Under the pieces are notes generated by a model, which did not search any database, was not told the DNA's origin, and saw nothing but the letters and a program-made list of their open reading frames with translations. From positions 3,210,001 through 3,274,000 of the forward strand of contig CAMQGK010000048.1 in NCBI GenBank assembly GCA_947000775.1: a DNA stretch of 64,000 bases. Direction: 5' to 3'. The first letter of the stretch is position 1; each line of letters starts with the position of its first letter. Below, one piece after another: positions 23,407 to 35,899 of the stretch. Source of the stretch: Pterois miles. Taxonomy: Eukaryota; Chordata; Actinopteri; Perciformes; Scorpaenidae. Position numbers and translations under genes: made by a program.

Positions 23407-23459
23407 GAGACCACCAGCTTCTTGTCAGGGCTGCCCCAACTCTCCCTCCCTGCTCTCCT

Positions 23460-23490
<31 letters not shown>
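23359..23490. repeat. (CCAT)n, (CA)n and (GGCT)n cluster
   Basis: (CCAT)4 at 23359-23376 runs straight into (CA)14 to 23404; (GGCT)8 lies at 23460-23490 with degenerate GACC/GGCT units after it to about 23550. Confidence 0.95.
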
Positions 23491-23554
23491 GAAGCCGGCT
23501 AGTAAAACTGGCTGAATTACCGGCTGACCGACCGACTGGCTGGTTGACTGGTTC

Positions 23555-25579
23555 CCCCATCTGGGAGTCCACATAAGGGCACAGGGAAAGCTAGTAATCC
23601 ACAGCACAGTGAGGGATTAGCAGTAGTTACATACCGATCAGTCATGCCCGAAAAAAAATCTGCCTCGGTGAACACTGAATTTAATCTACAGTCCAACTGA
23701 CTGAATGTGTGATTGAATGTTTAAATTTACAAATCAACTACTGATAAAGTCAATCAGCCTCACTGAGTCTATGAACAATTTTAGATTTTCTGTTTAAAAC
23801 CTCAGGGGCCAGATTAAATTGTTTTAGCTCAACTTAACATACATATACTGTATACGTACATACATTATTTTTTCAGATTTATGAAGCCATGTGTGAGCAT
23901 GCTTCTGTTTTTGAAACCTCAAACACTGGAGAACTGCACGCATCAGCATGAGCCTCATTTCCACTCCCACAGTTAGACTGCATTCAGACCAACTTGAGCT
24001 CTGCTTGAAAAAAAGGAGCCCTTGGTTCATTTGAGTGGAACGAGTGTGTCGACATGGTGCGTGCAACAACGCAGGAACCTGCCTCAACTTTTGCTGCAAT
24101 GCAATGTGACGTCTTCCAGCAAAGTGCTGCGTTAGCCAAACAAATACATGTACACGCAAGCGCACATCCCTGGTATAGTAGATGACTTTGTAACATAAAT
24201 AGTGTCTCCTGTCTGTGAGTTTTACGATCCACTGTGCAATGTTTTTGCATCTGATAAGCCGTTAAATGCATTAAGCCAGCTGGACTTCCAGGATCGTTTT
24301 TCATTGTCTCACCAATGCATCAGACAACACCAGTGTAGTTTAAATGCAGGGCTGAATCCCCAGTTAGCCTGCAGTTTCTGTGTTGACTGTGTTGCATTGA
24401 AAGCAGTCTTTAAAGCAGCTGTCCTGACCTAACGTACAACCAGCCAAAGTTTCCTCTGGCCGCTGGGCAGAGTTTGGTTTTTGGCCGACTGGCTGCTGGG
24501 TCACAAACTCATTTTACACCTAAACAGTAACTACAAGATGTTTCTGAAAACATTTGAGGCGAGAGATAGTCATTTCAGTAACAGAATATTGATTCATATT
24601 TGATCAGCGCTGCTTAATTTGACCATTTGATCGGGTTCACGCGTGACTGACAGCTGCTGTAGAGACTCTAATTGGCTGTTTTTCCTTGTACATGGTGGAT
24701 AATAATATGAGCATGGGAAGCCAAAGGAACATGATCACATCTGTCTGATGCACTGCTCTCAGGATGAAGTGACAATTTGAGCAAATATGGCAAAAAAATT
24801 ATATTTTTTATTAAAGTAACCAACTGCAGCTTTAAAGGTCAGACAGGTAATTAATGATTTTATTCACAGCTCTCATATTGAATCAGACTTTACAAAGTGC
24901 TTCGTAATACAGGAGAGAATGAAAAGAGCATGAACACAGGGAATAAATGCTTACGCTGAAAACAATGAAAATGACCAAAAATTGTAAAGAAAGTTTAGAA
25001 ATGTCCTTTTGATGGTATTTTACAGATTCCCTGTAGGTTGCAAACAAGAAAACAGAAAACTAAATGCACAATCGGGGATATTATCGAACAAACAATATGA
25101 AGAATATTTTTTAAGATTCTGTCTTTGACCTTATTTTTCACCCTTAGACTGATGCAGAAAAGCCTGTACGCTGGTCTGAGGTCTGTGTGCACATTCCTAC
25201 CACACCAGTTTGTGTGTGCATGGTCTTTGTGTATGTATGCCCCTGGAGGGTGTACGGTAAATGGAAGAAGAAGATGCGGATGACAAAAACAAGAGCAAAT
25301 TTAATTTATTAATTTAAGTTTAGTTTTAAAATGTTTGCAACGGGAAGTTTAGCGAAGAAACATGACTGTATTGGTGGTGAAATCAAATTAAAATAAAAGC
25401 AAAAATAAGGAATTGGCTAAATATTCTTTTAGTATTTGCTCAGTTTAGAAATGTGAAATTAAACTGTTTTCAGTGATTTGTGGTGTTGTGTATAAACTGT
25501 ATTTTAATCAGAGGCCAGTCCAGCTGGCTGTTTGGGAGACGATATGGCTGAAAATTAGGCCGTTATCTTTTTAACGGCC

Positions 25580-25580
<1 letters not shown>
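23555..25580. other. unassigned stretch, no gene seen
   Basis: AT-rich. Two overlapping minus-strand frames near 23824-24304 (113 and 106 codons) show no domain and no splice logic, so they are not annotated as genes. Confidence 0.3.

Positions 25581-25582
<2 letters not shown>

Positions 25583-25622
<40 letters not shown>
25583..25622. repeat. (GT)n microsatellite
   Basis: Twenty GT units. Confidence 0.97.
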
Positions 25623-25623
<1 letters not shown>

Positions 25624-25624
25624 T

Positions 25625-26578
25625 GCACCCACAAAACATAAAATCATGGACTGTTATGTACGTATCCATGTGTACTCCTGTACTGTATGTGCATGGCAGA
25701 AGAAAGAGAGAGGAGATGTTTGCAGGAGTGATGGAGGGACGAGACGTAAGGCCAGTTTTATATTTAGTGTCAGAGTTTATTGCTAGGATTTTTTTTTTTT
25801 CTTTTTTAATCATGTTTATAGTAAGTGTGCATCGGCAGCAAATCCATGGAATATAATAGGGCTGAAGAGTAATGGAAGTGGAATCAGATGCGGTGGAGTG
25901 GTAATGTATTTGTCATCTCCCCCCGACACAAGGACACGGCCTGTTATATGCCTTCCTGTGTGCACGTCTCCAAAGTGAATCTCAGGACGAATAAAAATAC
26001 ACACTGAACAGTACAACATACATGATATTACATTTTATATACTGTATATATGAAAGTTACAGTCGTTTTGAATTAGTCTGTATTTTATTTCAGTTTTGAC
26101 TTTTAGATTTCATTTTAGATGGTTTCCAGAGTGTGTTTGCTGGTTTTACAGTAGTTTTTGTTAGCACCAGCTATAATGTCTCAGACGTAAGTCGCTACGT
26201 GTCCTGTAAATACTTGGCTGGAGGAGAACTGAGTAGCCATAGCCGTAATGTTTAATGTTTAATCTTCTTGCTACTTTATTGAAGCAACCGCGGCGCTGCG
26301 TCATCTCTTAGAAGGTCAAATCCATTCAGTTTCAGTGGGTCAATGTCACGAGAGTTGACGGAAATTTATGCTGTCTCCTATTTTTGTTTGTGATATATTA
26401 CAGTTAAAAGACTAAAACTGAAATGAAATGTATGTTCATTTTTATTCTGTTTTTTGTTGTTTTTAACCAGGCAAGTTAGTTTTACTGAAGGATATAGTTT
26501 TTATTTTGTTTCGGTTTACTAAAAATCTTTTTCACTGCATATTTTCATTTTAGTTTCAGTTTAGTTTAGTTATGTTTC

Positions 26579-26580
<2 letters not shown>
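25625..26580. other. unassigned stretch, no gene seen
   Basis: Repeated ttagttttagttt-type runs at 26060-26580 are T-rich and weakly repetitive. No gene. Confidence 0.3.

Positions 26581-26582
<2 letters not shown>

Positions 26583-26633
<51 letters not shown>
26583..26633. repeat. (GT)n microsatellite
   Basis: About 25 uninterrupted GT units. Confidence 0.97.
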
Positions 26634-26634
<1 letters not shown>

Positions 26635-26839
26635 CGATGGGCTAAAGCCAAGCTAGAAGTGTAATTTCACAGTTTGCACTGTGCTCTTGCACTCTGCTGC
26701 TACAGAAGCCTGTTAAATGTGCTGGGCTTATCAGGGAGGGAACATGTGCTGTACAACAGATGTGTCACTGAAATCATGGCGGACAAATTACTCTCAAGAA
26801 AAAGATTTAAAAAAAGGACAGATGCCAACAGATGAAAGA

Positions 26840-27060
26840 AAAAAGATGAGGCCCTGATAATGAATTACTTCAGAAACCCTAATGAATTACTCATAATTAT
26901 GAGTCTTAAAAGTCAATTAGTTAATTGTCCCGGCATTTTAATGTGAGAACGATGGCACATCAGTTCAGCAGGAAACCGGGAATCGATTAAGACAACACAC
27001 AGCATAATGAGAAACCAAATTACGATTTATCATTTAGCGATTAAGCCATACATTCTCTGT
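26840..27060. promoter_or_regulatory. candidate enhancer, homeodomain-site cluster
   Basis: Dense TAAT-core sites within 220 bp: taatgaattac twice, cataattatgag, caattagttaattg, aaattacgattta. There is no simple repeat and no coding frame. Such clusters are common in vertebrate conserved noncoding elements. Conservation itself cannot be seen from one sequence. Confidence 0.3.
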
Positions 27061-27095
27061 GAGTGGGTCAAAGCCGAAGAGCCTCACCCTGCTCT

Positions 27096-27098
<3 letters not shown>

Positions 27099-27146
<48 letters not shown>
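27099..27146. repeat. (CA)n microsatellite
   Basis: About 23 CA units with one AA interruption. Confidence 0.96.
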
Positions 27147-27294
27147 GTGCACCTCCAAAAAGCCGATCAGTCCCGGGACAGGGATCAATGTTGAGGTAAT
27201 TTGTTTCGATCAATTAAACAGACATCTGCTTGAATCAGACTCCAATAGACTGCAAAAGGCCCGGCCTCTTCCCATCTGCCTTGCATAGCCTGTG

Positions 27295-27297
<3 letters not shown>

Positions 27298-27353
<56 letters not shown>
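27298..27353. repeat. (GT)n microsatellite
   Basis: About 27 GT units, in the opposite sense to the (CA)n 150 bp upstream. Confidence 0.97.
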
Positions 27354-27355
<2 letters not shown>

Positions 27356-27559
27356 TTTGCATGGACGCATACTGTAAAGTAGTGAACATACACCAAAGAC
27401 ACAAATAAACGGCTAAAAGGTGAAGAAGAGCAGTTCTACAGTCGCAGGACACCAGCTGGATAAATTATTACATCACTTGAGGTTTGTGTCCTCATTTTAC
27501 TCTTTTTATACTTTTTGCCAAACACGTTTGGCTCCTAAGATGCATCTGGACTGAGCGAT

Positions 27560-27965
27560 GCCACAGGCAACTTCGCTGATTGTTTATTGTTCATAAAGGG
27601 GGGGGGGGGTCTAATTTAATGGCCCCCCACTGGGGCTCTCTGTACATCCAGTGATGCTGCTGACACCGGAGCCTGTCCATTACCGTACGATATGAAGAGA
27701 GAGGTCTGCTCCCTTCAAATGAACACGCAGGATAATTGTTATGCAGTGAAGCTGTGAAGCAGAGGGAAGTAATTAAAGGAACAAGGGCACCGTGGTGGTG
27801 GTGGGCCGCATCCCCCTCCTCTACATCCCCACCGCTACCGTTTCCCCCTGCTCGCTGGAGATTACACACACACACACACACACACAGGTTCCCCATACAC
27901 TGACACCCTCATAATTACCATGCCTGGGTTTACAGTCATCCTAATATTGTAATTACACTCTGTCT
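27560..27965. promoter_or_regulatory. candidate conserved noncoding block
   Basis: Contains gattgtttattgttcataaa (FOX/SOX-type) at about 27577, 'aagtaattaaagg' at about 27768, and after a short (CA)n at 27864-27887 a run of ctcataattacc and attgtaattacac sites at 27908-27958. There is no coding frame of note. The enhancer role is an inference from site content only. Confidence 0.28.
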
Positions 27966-29040
27966 GTGTTTATAAGGTCATAACGTTTACAATTTTACGA
28001 CACAGTAATTGTCAGTTGACCAAAAAAATGAGAAAAAGGCATTTCCCGCTCTAATTGTTTCTTCTGATAACAGCACGTATTGTGTTAAAAAAAATGCTCT
28101 TTTTTTAATTAGTTCAAAATACACTTATTTTATATATACTGAGAGTATCTATCCCAGTGCTTTCATAATGCAGCCCCGGCCTCACAGAACACATGCATTC
28201 ATCTCCTGCAGTATTTCAAAAATATATTGCCTGAAGAAGCATCTCAGGGAAAATATAAAGTAGAGTTTCAGTGATATATCTCATAAGGTATAACTCAGAA
28301 TATAATGCATTCCTGGGCACATTGTTATTTCTATTACTGGTTATGAGAATAGTGAATGAATGTGCTATATGTTCATTTTAGGGAAGTAGTCTCATGAAGC
28401 AGAACAGGGGAGCAGTTAGAGCTCCTGAAAACTGTTTAAATCAGATATTAATGACTAAATAAGCAACAATTAAAATTCCAGTTCAACATTATTGGAGTTT
28501 AACGGTCAAAAAATTCAATTCATCGGTTTCTTAGGACTGTGCTGACATCACATTTTTCCAACATTACCTGGCACAATTTAAAGGTGCTATATTCGTAGGG
28601 CATTAATGAATCATCGACTACGGTCTATGTAAAGATATAGAGGCGTAACCTGAGCTGTGTGTGTTGGAATCAGAGCTGCTCTGTGCTTTCTTTACGTTTT
28701 GCTTTCTTTCTTTGGTTCGTCAGTCTGTGCATGTGTGTCCAATAGCAGTCGCTCTGCATAATGACCGCCCTCTGGTTCCTGTTAGCTCTGCCAGCACCAT
28801 TGCTTGCACTGTTGGTGCTGTTAGCACCACTGGCTGCAAGTCGCTATGTTTAGAGCCGTGTGGAGGCAATAACTCAATCATAAATGCTCTGAATTTGTAA
28901 TTATAATTTGACTGAATTATAATAAGACAAACACAGAAATACACACACACAAACAGATATATTTAATCTTAAATAACCAAAACTTTGGCTGATTATTTTT
29001 TGCACATGGAGGAACCATTACTGATAGTAAGAAGATAACT
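27966..29040. other. unassigned stretch, no gene seen
   Basis: AT-rich; a short region at 28745-28870 (gttagctctgccagcacc) has a repeat-like look but no named family. Confidence 0.3.
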
Positions 29041-29065
29041 GAAAAGCTAAATAATGTCGGAGTAT

Positions 29066-29470
29066 AAGTCAGCCTAAATAAAATTATTTCTACCAGTCTG
29101 GTGTATGAGCATTTAGTAGATGCATTACAGGGTTAATCCCCTGACTGAGTGGCACAAAATGTTGTTCCCAGAGGATGAACCCTACCTGCATGCCCTCTAG
29201 CACCACCATAAGGTTGACATTTGTGGTTTTTAATGCAATATCTCAACATGGATTTTGGTATTGACGTTCATGTTCCTCTCAGGATGAACTGTAATCACTT
29301 AGTGATTCCTTAGTGTTTCATGTAGCGCCAAGTTTCATTTCCCCCCATCAGCCTCAGTGTTAGCATGCTAACATGGTAAGATGGTGAACACTGAAAACAT
29401 TGTAAACATCGCCATGTTATCATTGTCATTGTGAGCACGCTAATGTTAGCATTTAGCTTATGGGACGTCC
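29066..29470 (+). repeat. dispersed fish repeat with 'gttagcatgctaac' core
   Basis: Ordered blocks: 'tctggtgtatgagca', 'ggatgaactgtaatcactta', 'catgtagcgccaagtttcat', 'cccatcagcctcagtgttag', then 'catgctaacatggtaagatg', then 'gttatcattgtcattgtgag' and gctaatgttagcatttagc. This matches a repeat pattern widespread in percomorph genomes. The fragment at 14195-14330 is an antisense relative. It is noncoding. Confidence 0.65.
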
Positions 29471-29754
29471 CGTATGTCCGGGACTGTCCCAGTTTCAATC
29501 TGACGTGTCTCAACACTCAAATGTCCCAGTTTTCACCATCAAATTGTCCCGGTTTTCACTACAATTAAAATAATAATATTCTACTTACGTAGACTCTTAT
29601 CATGTTCCAATCATTAATTAATTTGAAAAAAAAGTAGATAAACAAATAAAGAGCAATAATTCATTTTATTATTCCAAGCAAATATGTATACCTTTGTATT
29701 GCCTATCATGGTCTAATTCATCATTATGATTATTATGAGTAAAGGCTACCAGAG

Positions 29755-29860
29755 GTGGGGCCAAGTCATTGTTTTGCAAGTCACAAGTAAGTCTCAAGTC
29801 TGTGCACTCTAGTCCCAAATCAAGTCCCAACTCTGGTCTCGAGTCCTAAACATCCATGCG
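29755..29860. repeat. 'caagtc' dispersed repeat fragment
   Basis: Repeated aagtc/caagtctc words (gccaagtcattg, caagtcacaagtaagtctc, caaatcaagtcccaactc), typical of a common fish repeat built on imperfect CAAGTC units. Confidence 0.55.
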
Positions 29861-31325
29861 TGTTCTTCACTAAAATGTCATTTTAACAGCAGAGTAACTC
29901 TGTAATGCAACGTTAGCTCTTTACGGTTTCTCCTGAAACGTGATTGGATGCTGTTGGATTGTTGAATCAAAGTGAATCTGGAGAGTTCAGTGTAAGATAA
30001 TCAAATGTCAGAGCATCACTTTTCAGAGATTTAGCAATAAGCAACAAAACATAGAAATTCAGTTTGTTCTGTTCCGTTTTTTTTTCCCCAAGTAAATCCT
30101 CTTCTCGAACAAATCAATACAGGATCTCTGAAAAAGTAAACAAACCCAACACCTCCTACTGTTGCATGGCAACACGTGTGTGTGTGTGTGTGTGTGTGTG
30201 TGCATATGTGGGACAAATGTAAAAAATGTGATGTGTGTGTGAACTGGGACAAAGAATCGGCGCCTGGCATGTGGCCCGGACCGGGCCGAGGCCATCCTGT
30301 TAATTTCAGGTGATCGGAACTGCGGCGCCCCTCCGGCGGTCGCTCATGATGGGAGCAGCGGCAGTTTTGAACCTCAGAACCCTTCATGCTTGTGTTTGCA
30401 TCAAGCGTTTCGTTTCTTCCTCACGTCAACAGGCATTTTGCTCCTCTTATAACTCCGCCAGCGACTGTCCTCTCCGTCCAGTGTCTCCATCCTGACCAAA
30501 GTTTTGTCTGAGCTCCACAATTTTAATTATCATAGCCTGAAATAAATAAATGAAATGAAATAAACATGTTTCCTCTGAGGGAAACTACAGGACTCTCGAC
30601 CTGTCAGAGTCATGACGGGAACAGTCCTGTGATTAAAGGGGGTGAAAGTATTGAATGTGATAAGTCCTGATTGGTCAGAGGCGGTGGCCTCTGATGCAGC
30701 CACCTTCCTTCGTTCTGATCCCACCACTCAAATGTGCCACAGTTATCCATCCTGATGAAAACTCCTATAGTACACACATATTACCGTGTGCCAAATACAA
30801 CCTCATGTTGTGTGTCATGTTTACATACTGATACACCGGAACAAGTTAAATTTTCTGCATTTTGTGCATCTCCCAGAGTTGTTTGACCACTCAGAGCCAC
30901 CGTGCAAATGTCATCACCCAAAATGGCATCAGATAAGCTGATTTAGCTCTAGCTAAACAATAACTTCTTGTTAATGGCGATCATTGATTAATCCCATTTA
31001 GGATGAGCAGTATGTATGATACCACATAATTAATTCAGCATATTCTTGTACTGCGAATCTTTGTAGCCAATAGAATAATAAAATGCATTGTACTCTAAGG
31101 TTTCTGGATGAAAAAAAACACATAGCCTTCAAAAAATATGACCTTGCTGTGGAAAGGCTTTTAGTCTCATTACCTAAAAAATACTGTACGTTTAACCAAT
31201 TAGTTACTGATTCATTTGTTTTTGGGATTTAGTCACATGTTCAGAATTTAAAAAACTAAGTAATCTAAAATTTTAATTTTTCAAGGGAACTTTTCTCATT
31301 TGCTAGATATTTTTGGTGTAAAGGC
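29861..31325. other. unassigned stretch with one GT block
   Basis: Holds (GT)n at 30176-30202 (about 13 units). Frames over the repeat are artefacts. A GC-richer part at 30255-30370 has no gene. Confidence 0.35.
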
Positions 31326-31372
31326 ACCCTAAATAAAACGATTCTTACTGGTCTGGTGTATGAGCATCCAAG
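31326..31372 (+). repeat. short second copy of the 29066 repeat head
   Basis: 'cctaaataaaacgattctta' then ctggtctggtgtatgagca, closely matching 29073-29112. Confidence 0.6.
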
Positions 31373-31539
31373 GTGCAGCCCACTTTAGGTGTGTTTGGCT
31401 TCAGCAGAACCAGCTGTGTACCGACAAGCAACCGAGTGCCTTCACAGACCTGCCTATGCAAACATGTCCTCTGTCTCTGTGGCGCCTCGTGCATCCATCT
31501 CCCCGTGGTCCACCAGAGGAGTGTAATTGGGAGCAGCAT

Positions 31540-31746
31540 GCAGGAGGCAGAGTGTCAGGGAGTCAGCAAGCCAGTTTGCTATAGCCACTGATACAGGACG
31601 ATAGAGGACGAGCAGAGCGGTCAGCGAGGCGGCAAAAGCAGTGTGTCAGTTGTGGCCTGTCAGCTGGTGAAATGAGCCGGTTGGTCAGGGAGTCTGTCAG
31701 TCAAGCAGCAGAGCAGGGATGGGCTGGGATCACTGCCGCCCTTCCT
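31540..31746 (+). other. candidate noncoding exon ending in a splice donor
   Basis: Non-repetitive, moderately GC-rich sequence ends at 'ccttcct|gtaagtgc' (about 31747). The donor is strong, but no promoter or acceptor is clear and no long frame exists. Could be chance. Confidence 0.15.
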
Positions 31747-31759
31747 GTAAGTGCACATA

Positions 31760-32550
31760 TATATCTACGAGGAGGAGAGTGCAGCGTCAGGACAAGGCTA
31801 GTTAGCATTCTTGTCATCACCCTTTCTGCTCAGAACTTGTGTTATTGAAGAGGAAAAAAGAGGAACAGAAAGAGAGGTGGGAGTCAGAAGAGGTAAAGGA
31901 CAGAAAAGAAGGAAACTATGGTGGCACATAGAAGTCCAAGATGTGGTCATGGTTAATAAGAAAGGCAAGTAACAAATGATCGGTAGCCAAGAGGAAAAGA
32001 GAAACAAAAGAGAAAGAGAGTGGGATCGTAAAGAACATGAATTACGCAGAGAGAGAGAGTCAGTCGCTGAAAGTAAATCTCCCAAACCCATAAAGAGTTA
32101 TGCCTTGTGATCTGTTCCACCGATCGTTGTGTGCTTTCAGATAATTGCTTCCATTTTGTTGCACAGAGACTATTACAGTATATGATAGCAGGATTACCAT
32201 CTGTAACAGTTGGCTTTACACAGCAGCAGCAGTGCTGCATCAGCAGCAGCACCACTGTAGAAACTATAGGTTTAGTGAACAGCGCGAGTGTGCTCGGCCC
32301 TCGGGCTGTTGTAGTAGTTATGGCCTCCTTTCATAGGATTCACACATCTCTCCCTGTCCGATCTAGCAACATCAGCACATCACCTTGATGGGATCAGATC
32401 TCACCGTAGGTGTGAAACGTAGCGGCTGTGGGACGCTCCAACATGTGGCCGGTAGACTTTAACTTTCTTATTTTTACTTTTATGTTTTTTAAATAAGATT
32501 GGGCAATCCTGTTATCCCCCCTCCATTTGGTGTACTAGTAAGTATTTACA
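31760..32550. other. unassigned stretch, no gene seen
   Basis: Purine-rich at 31850-32060; (CAG)n-like runs at 32221-32255. No domain-like frame. Confidence 0.35.
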
Positions 32551-32559
32551 GTATCCTGT

Positions 32560-32715
32560 GTAGAACGGCCGCTGAGTAAAACTACGGTGTGTGTGTTCAT
32601 GGTAATGAAGGATCAGTGGACAACAGTTTTTGGACACAGTGAGAAGAGATATCATGAGGTCATTGTTGGTTTCTGTGTTTTCATGGGAATTATTCACAAT
32701 GGGAAACATATTGAA
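32560..32715. repeat. dispersed repeat shared with 38370-38650
   Basis: 'gagtaaaactacggtgtgtg' and ttcatggtaatgaagg match 'gagtaaacgcagtgtgtg' and ttcgtggtgataagg near 38498-38528. Confidence 0.45.
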
Positions 32716-32743
32716 TATCATCAGACTTAACATTTAAGCAGCG

Positions 32744-32852
32744 AACTAGGAGAGGAGAGAGGGGAGGAGGAGAGAGAGGAGGAGAGAGGGAGGAGGAGAG
32801 AGAGGAGGAGAGAGGGGAGGAGGAGAGAAGGAGGAGGAGGAGAGGAAGAACA
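32744..32852. repeat. purine-only (GAGGAGAGAGG)n tract
   Basis: About 108 bases of nearly pure G/A with 11- to 20-bp internal periodicity on the plus strand. It can form mirror-repeat (H-DNA-type) structure in principle. Confidence 0.93.
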
Positions 32853-33131
32853 ACAAGGGAGAGATGAAAGAAAATGAGTCTGATATTCAAAACTATTTAC
32901 TTGGAAGGTTGGAAAAGCCCAGTGCTCAAAGACTGTTCAGATATTTTACTGGACTTCAGCAAAATTAGCAAAATCAAAATGTAAAAGTACTCAGTTACAC
33001 TCAGGTCCTAGTATTTTACTGTTGTTGTAGCAGGTTGGGCTAATTTTAAATGCTTCATAAACTGTGTTGGTTAGTTATATACGTATACGTAAATGCAGTG
33101 GAGTACAAAGTGCTATTTATCTCTGTCAAGC

Positions 33132-33200
33132 TTAAGATAAGATAAGATAAGATAAGATAAGATATTATATTCCTTTATTAGTCTCACAGTGGAGAAATTC
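33132..33200 (-). mobile_element. LINE/SINE 3' tail with (AAGAT)n
   Basis: On the minus strand it reads 'gtgaatttctccactgtgag', 'actaataaaggaata', then (ATCTT)n. This is the standard 3' end of a fish non-LTR element. Only about 65 bp remain. Confidence 0.7.
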
Positions 33201-33204
33201 ACAA

Positions 33205-33555
33205 GCCTGGCAGGATCAGGTGTTCAGTCTGGTTTCGACTCGTCTTGACTGGCCGGTGGAAGCCGCAACTGCTTCAGGAGCTGAAGCCATTTACAGCAAT
33301 CTGCTAGCCCAAAAACTGGCCTCGCCTAGTCCGGTAGAGGCCACATATTGATCTTTGTCGTAGCTCAATGCGATCGATATGATCAACTTGTTTTGAAGTG
33401 GAGCATCTAAAACAGAACACACACCACTGATCTATGATCACAGTTTAAAGCTGATATGGAAAACAGCTGCTTGCGACACATCTAGCAGATAGGGAGTGAC
33501 TCGAGCGTTCACTTGGACTCGTGTTCGTGTCCACCTGATGAATGTAAGCCCTGTA
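33205..33555. other. unassigned stretch, no gene seen
   Basis: A short match to the family A head ('ttcacttggactcgtgttcg' at about 33509) is the only recognisable piece. Confidence 0.3.
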
Positions 33556-33559
33556 TCCA

Positions 33560-33665
33560 GTTTCGTCTCCACCAACTCCTGAGAAAAATGTCTGCGTTCA
33601 GCTGCTGATGCTCACTAGCTAGCCGTTAACCCAACCCTGCAGTTTGGTGCTGGGCATGAAGATGC
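33560..33665 (+). repeat. dispersed repeat shared with 39815-39910
   Basis: 'cagctgctgatgctcactag', then ctagccgttaac and tttggtgctgggca. The same order is at 39829-39905 (cagctgctaaatgctccg, gctaactgtg, tttggtgctgga). Confidence 0.5.
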
Positions 33666-33669
33666 AGTT

Positions 33670-35890
33670 GGATTTTTCAGATCTTTTTCTTTGATTATTT
33701 TTATTTGATTATTCTCTGTGTGCTCATCACTACAAGCAACCCTTACCCACCATACATTTACTCAACACAATGACTCCTTTCACGTTACACACTGTTATTT
33801 AGTAGTGTTTAAATTCATATCCATATTGATAACCTTTGACGAATAGTTAAGAGAATCAATAGGAGTCCCCTCTGTAATCCAGCTCCTTCATCTCCATCCA
33901 CAGTGAAGTGTATTTTGCCTTGAAGCCAGACGCTTTGTTGACTCACTTTAATCACACTTCCCCGTCCCGACACACACATCTTTACACAACAACCGAGACG
34001 CTGCTCTGCCACAGATCCTAATCTAGATGGCTCTAACTAGCTCCAGCCTCTTTCGATCCCCATTGTTAAAGTTAAAACAGAGCAGTTGTAATGAAGCCTT
34101 TCACTCTGTGTGCGCTTTTCAGGCTTGGAAAGAGCAGCTGTCCCACTGTCTCACAATAGAAAGCGTGTCAGCCGGGCTATCTTTACGGCCGAGCTCCTCT
34201 CTGACTTAAACTGCATTGGATTTTTTGTTTCACGATGCAGCGTATATCACGCTGCCTTTGTGGCCCTGCTGCGGCCTGTAATGAATGCATGGCTAAAATA
34301 CCGAAGTGGTGGCGGTGGTTCGTTAAGGGAAGAGATGGAAGGAGCGGGGTAAGAGGTGGAGGAGGACGGGGTGGGATGGAGGGGAGGCTGGAGCGTGCTC
34401 AGAGTGAGAATCAGCCTGCATAGCTGGAGAGAGGGAGGAAGAAAGGTGAAGACAGAAGGCAGGTCTGCTGCGGTTTGGCAGCCGCTGCTCATGGATCATG
34501 ACATCATTCCCCGGCGAAACCAGATGACGTCGTCTACGCCTCAATGTTGTTCAGTCTGAAAAAAGTCTTAAACGAGTTGTTTTTAATAAACTGCACACGT
34601 TAAATTGTTTCATTTAACTTCCACCGTGCCCTTCATTCTTTTAATCCGTTCTCCTTCCACTTGAGAAACCGAAGCTTTTCTCATCGTTTCTTTCTCTCCG
34701 AGCTGCCTCCGGTTATCTGCCTTTGCTCTACTTTGACTAGAAGTTTAGTGACAGCTCTGTGTGCAGGGAGTTGACGGCTGGCAGCCTTTACATCCTTGTG
34801 TTAGTTTATGATCAGATAATTCCTGATACTGGCTGTCCCAAGCATCTTTAGACACCACTTCCACTACATTTTTGAAGCTCTATTTTCTAACACAGCATCA
34901 CGTACCGTAGAGCAACGTTTGGCTGTGCGTGTTGCTGTGTTTTGTTTTTTTAATCTAATCTCATCACAGTTATCAGTGGTGTTGATGAGGGCAGTGAAAG
35001 CCGGGTAGCCATACCATGTGCCAGGAGGAGGTCTGACTGCTGAACAGTGCTCCAGCTCGAAGACTCTCTGGATATATATTTGGTGAAATTACTGAATAAA
35101 GTGGTTCATTAAGGACACTTACAGTGTCATTCTTCTTACATTAATGTGAAGAATTTCACCTCTGTAAAGTCTAAGGAAAGACAAAGTCCCCTGGAGTCCA
35201 GTAAGGTGGAGGATACAGACCTGGTTCTTTTTAAAGCTGAATAAGAGACGTTCAAACCCTGTTTATATGTTGTAGTGGTCTACAAATAAAGACAGGGAGG
35301 GGAGAGAGTGTGAGGGAGGAGGAGAGGATATAATTAAATATATCATCTAAATAGGTATTGATCGTCTTAAGGGTGTTGCCGTTAGATTAAAAGGTTAAGG
35401 AATAAACCGCTTTGAGGATTAAATCATTGTGAGGTAAAATCAAGAGCAGCAGAAGATGAACACCGCAAGAATCCCAAAGTATGAGCGCTGCAGTCCCACT
35501 TAACGATGTCCTGTAGAGACATTAAAGATCCCATCAAGACACATTTAGGGACCATAAGTAAAAATGACACTTTCAACAAATCTACTGGAAACAGAGTTTA
35601 GGTTGGATGAAATCTGAACACACGGTCAGGCAGGTTATGTCTGTAGGGATCAGGTCAAAGTTGCTATAATATGAACTCCATTGTGGACGTAGCTTACGTA
35701 GGAGATGCTATCATTACAGGCCGCGGTAACCCCGAGAGGGCTGGAAAAAAAAAGCTCACCGGCGTACGGTATGGCAGCCACAGTGCGACACCCGATCCGA
35801 GCAGCCGCACAAGGTCAGGAAGCGTTTTAATCCGACAGACGTGTTTTATCTTCAGGGAGAGTAAGGGAGCGAGGAAGTGGCTGAGCAGAG
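33670..35890. other. unassigned stretch, possible regulatory block at 34045-34290
   Basis: The 34045-34290 part is non-repetitive and has cattgttaaagttaaaac (SOX/TCF-type sites) and 'gcctgtaatgaatgcatgg'. 34300-34450 is GGA-rich. No coding exon is supportable. Confidence 0.3.
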
Positions 35891-35899
35891 GATAAAGGG

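Noticed and set aside
23824..24304. Two overlapping minus-strand frames of 113 and 106 codons as a gene
   Set aside because: Different frames of the same DNA, no domain, no splice sites or promoter, AT-rich context.
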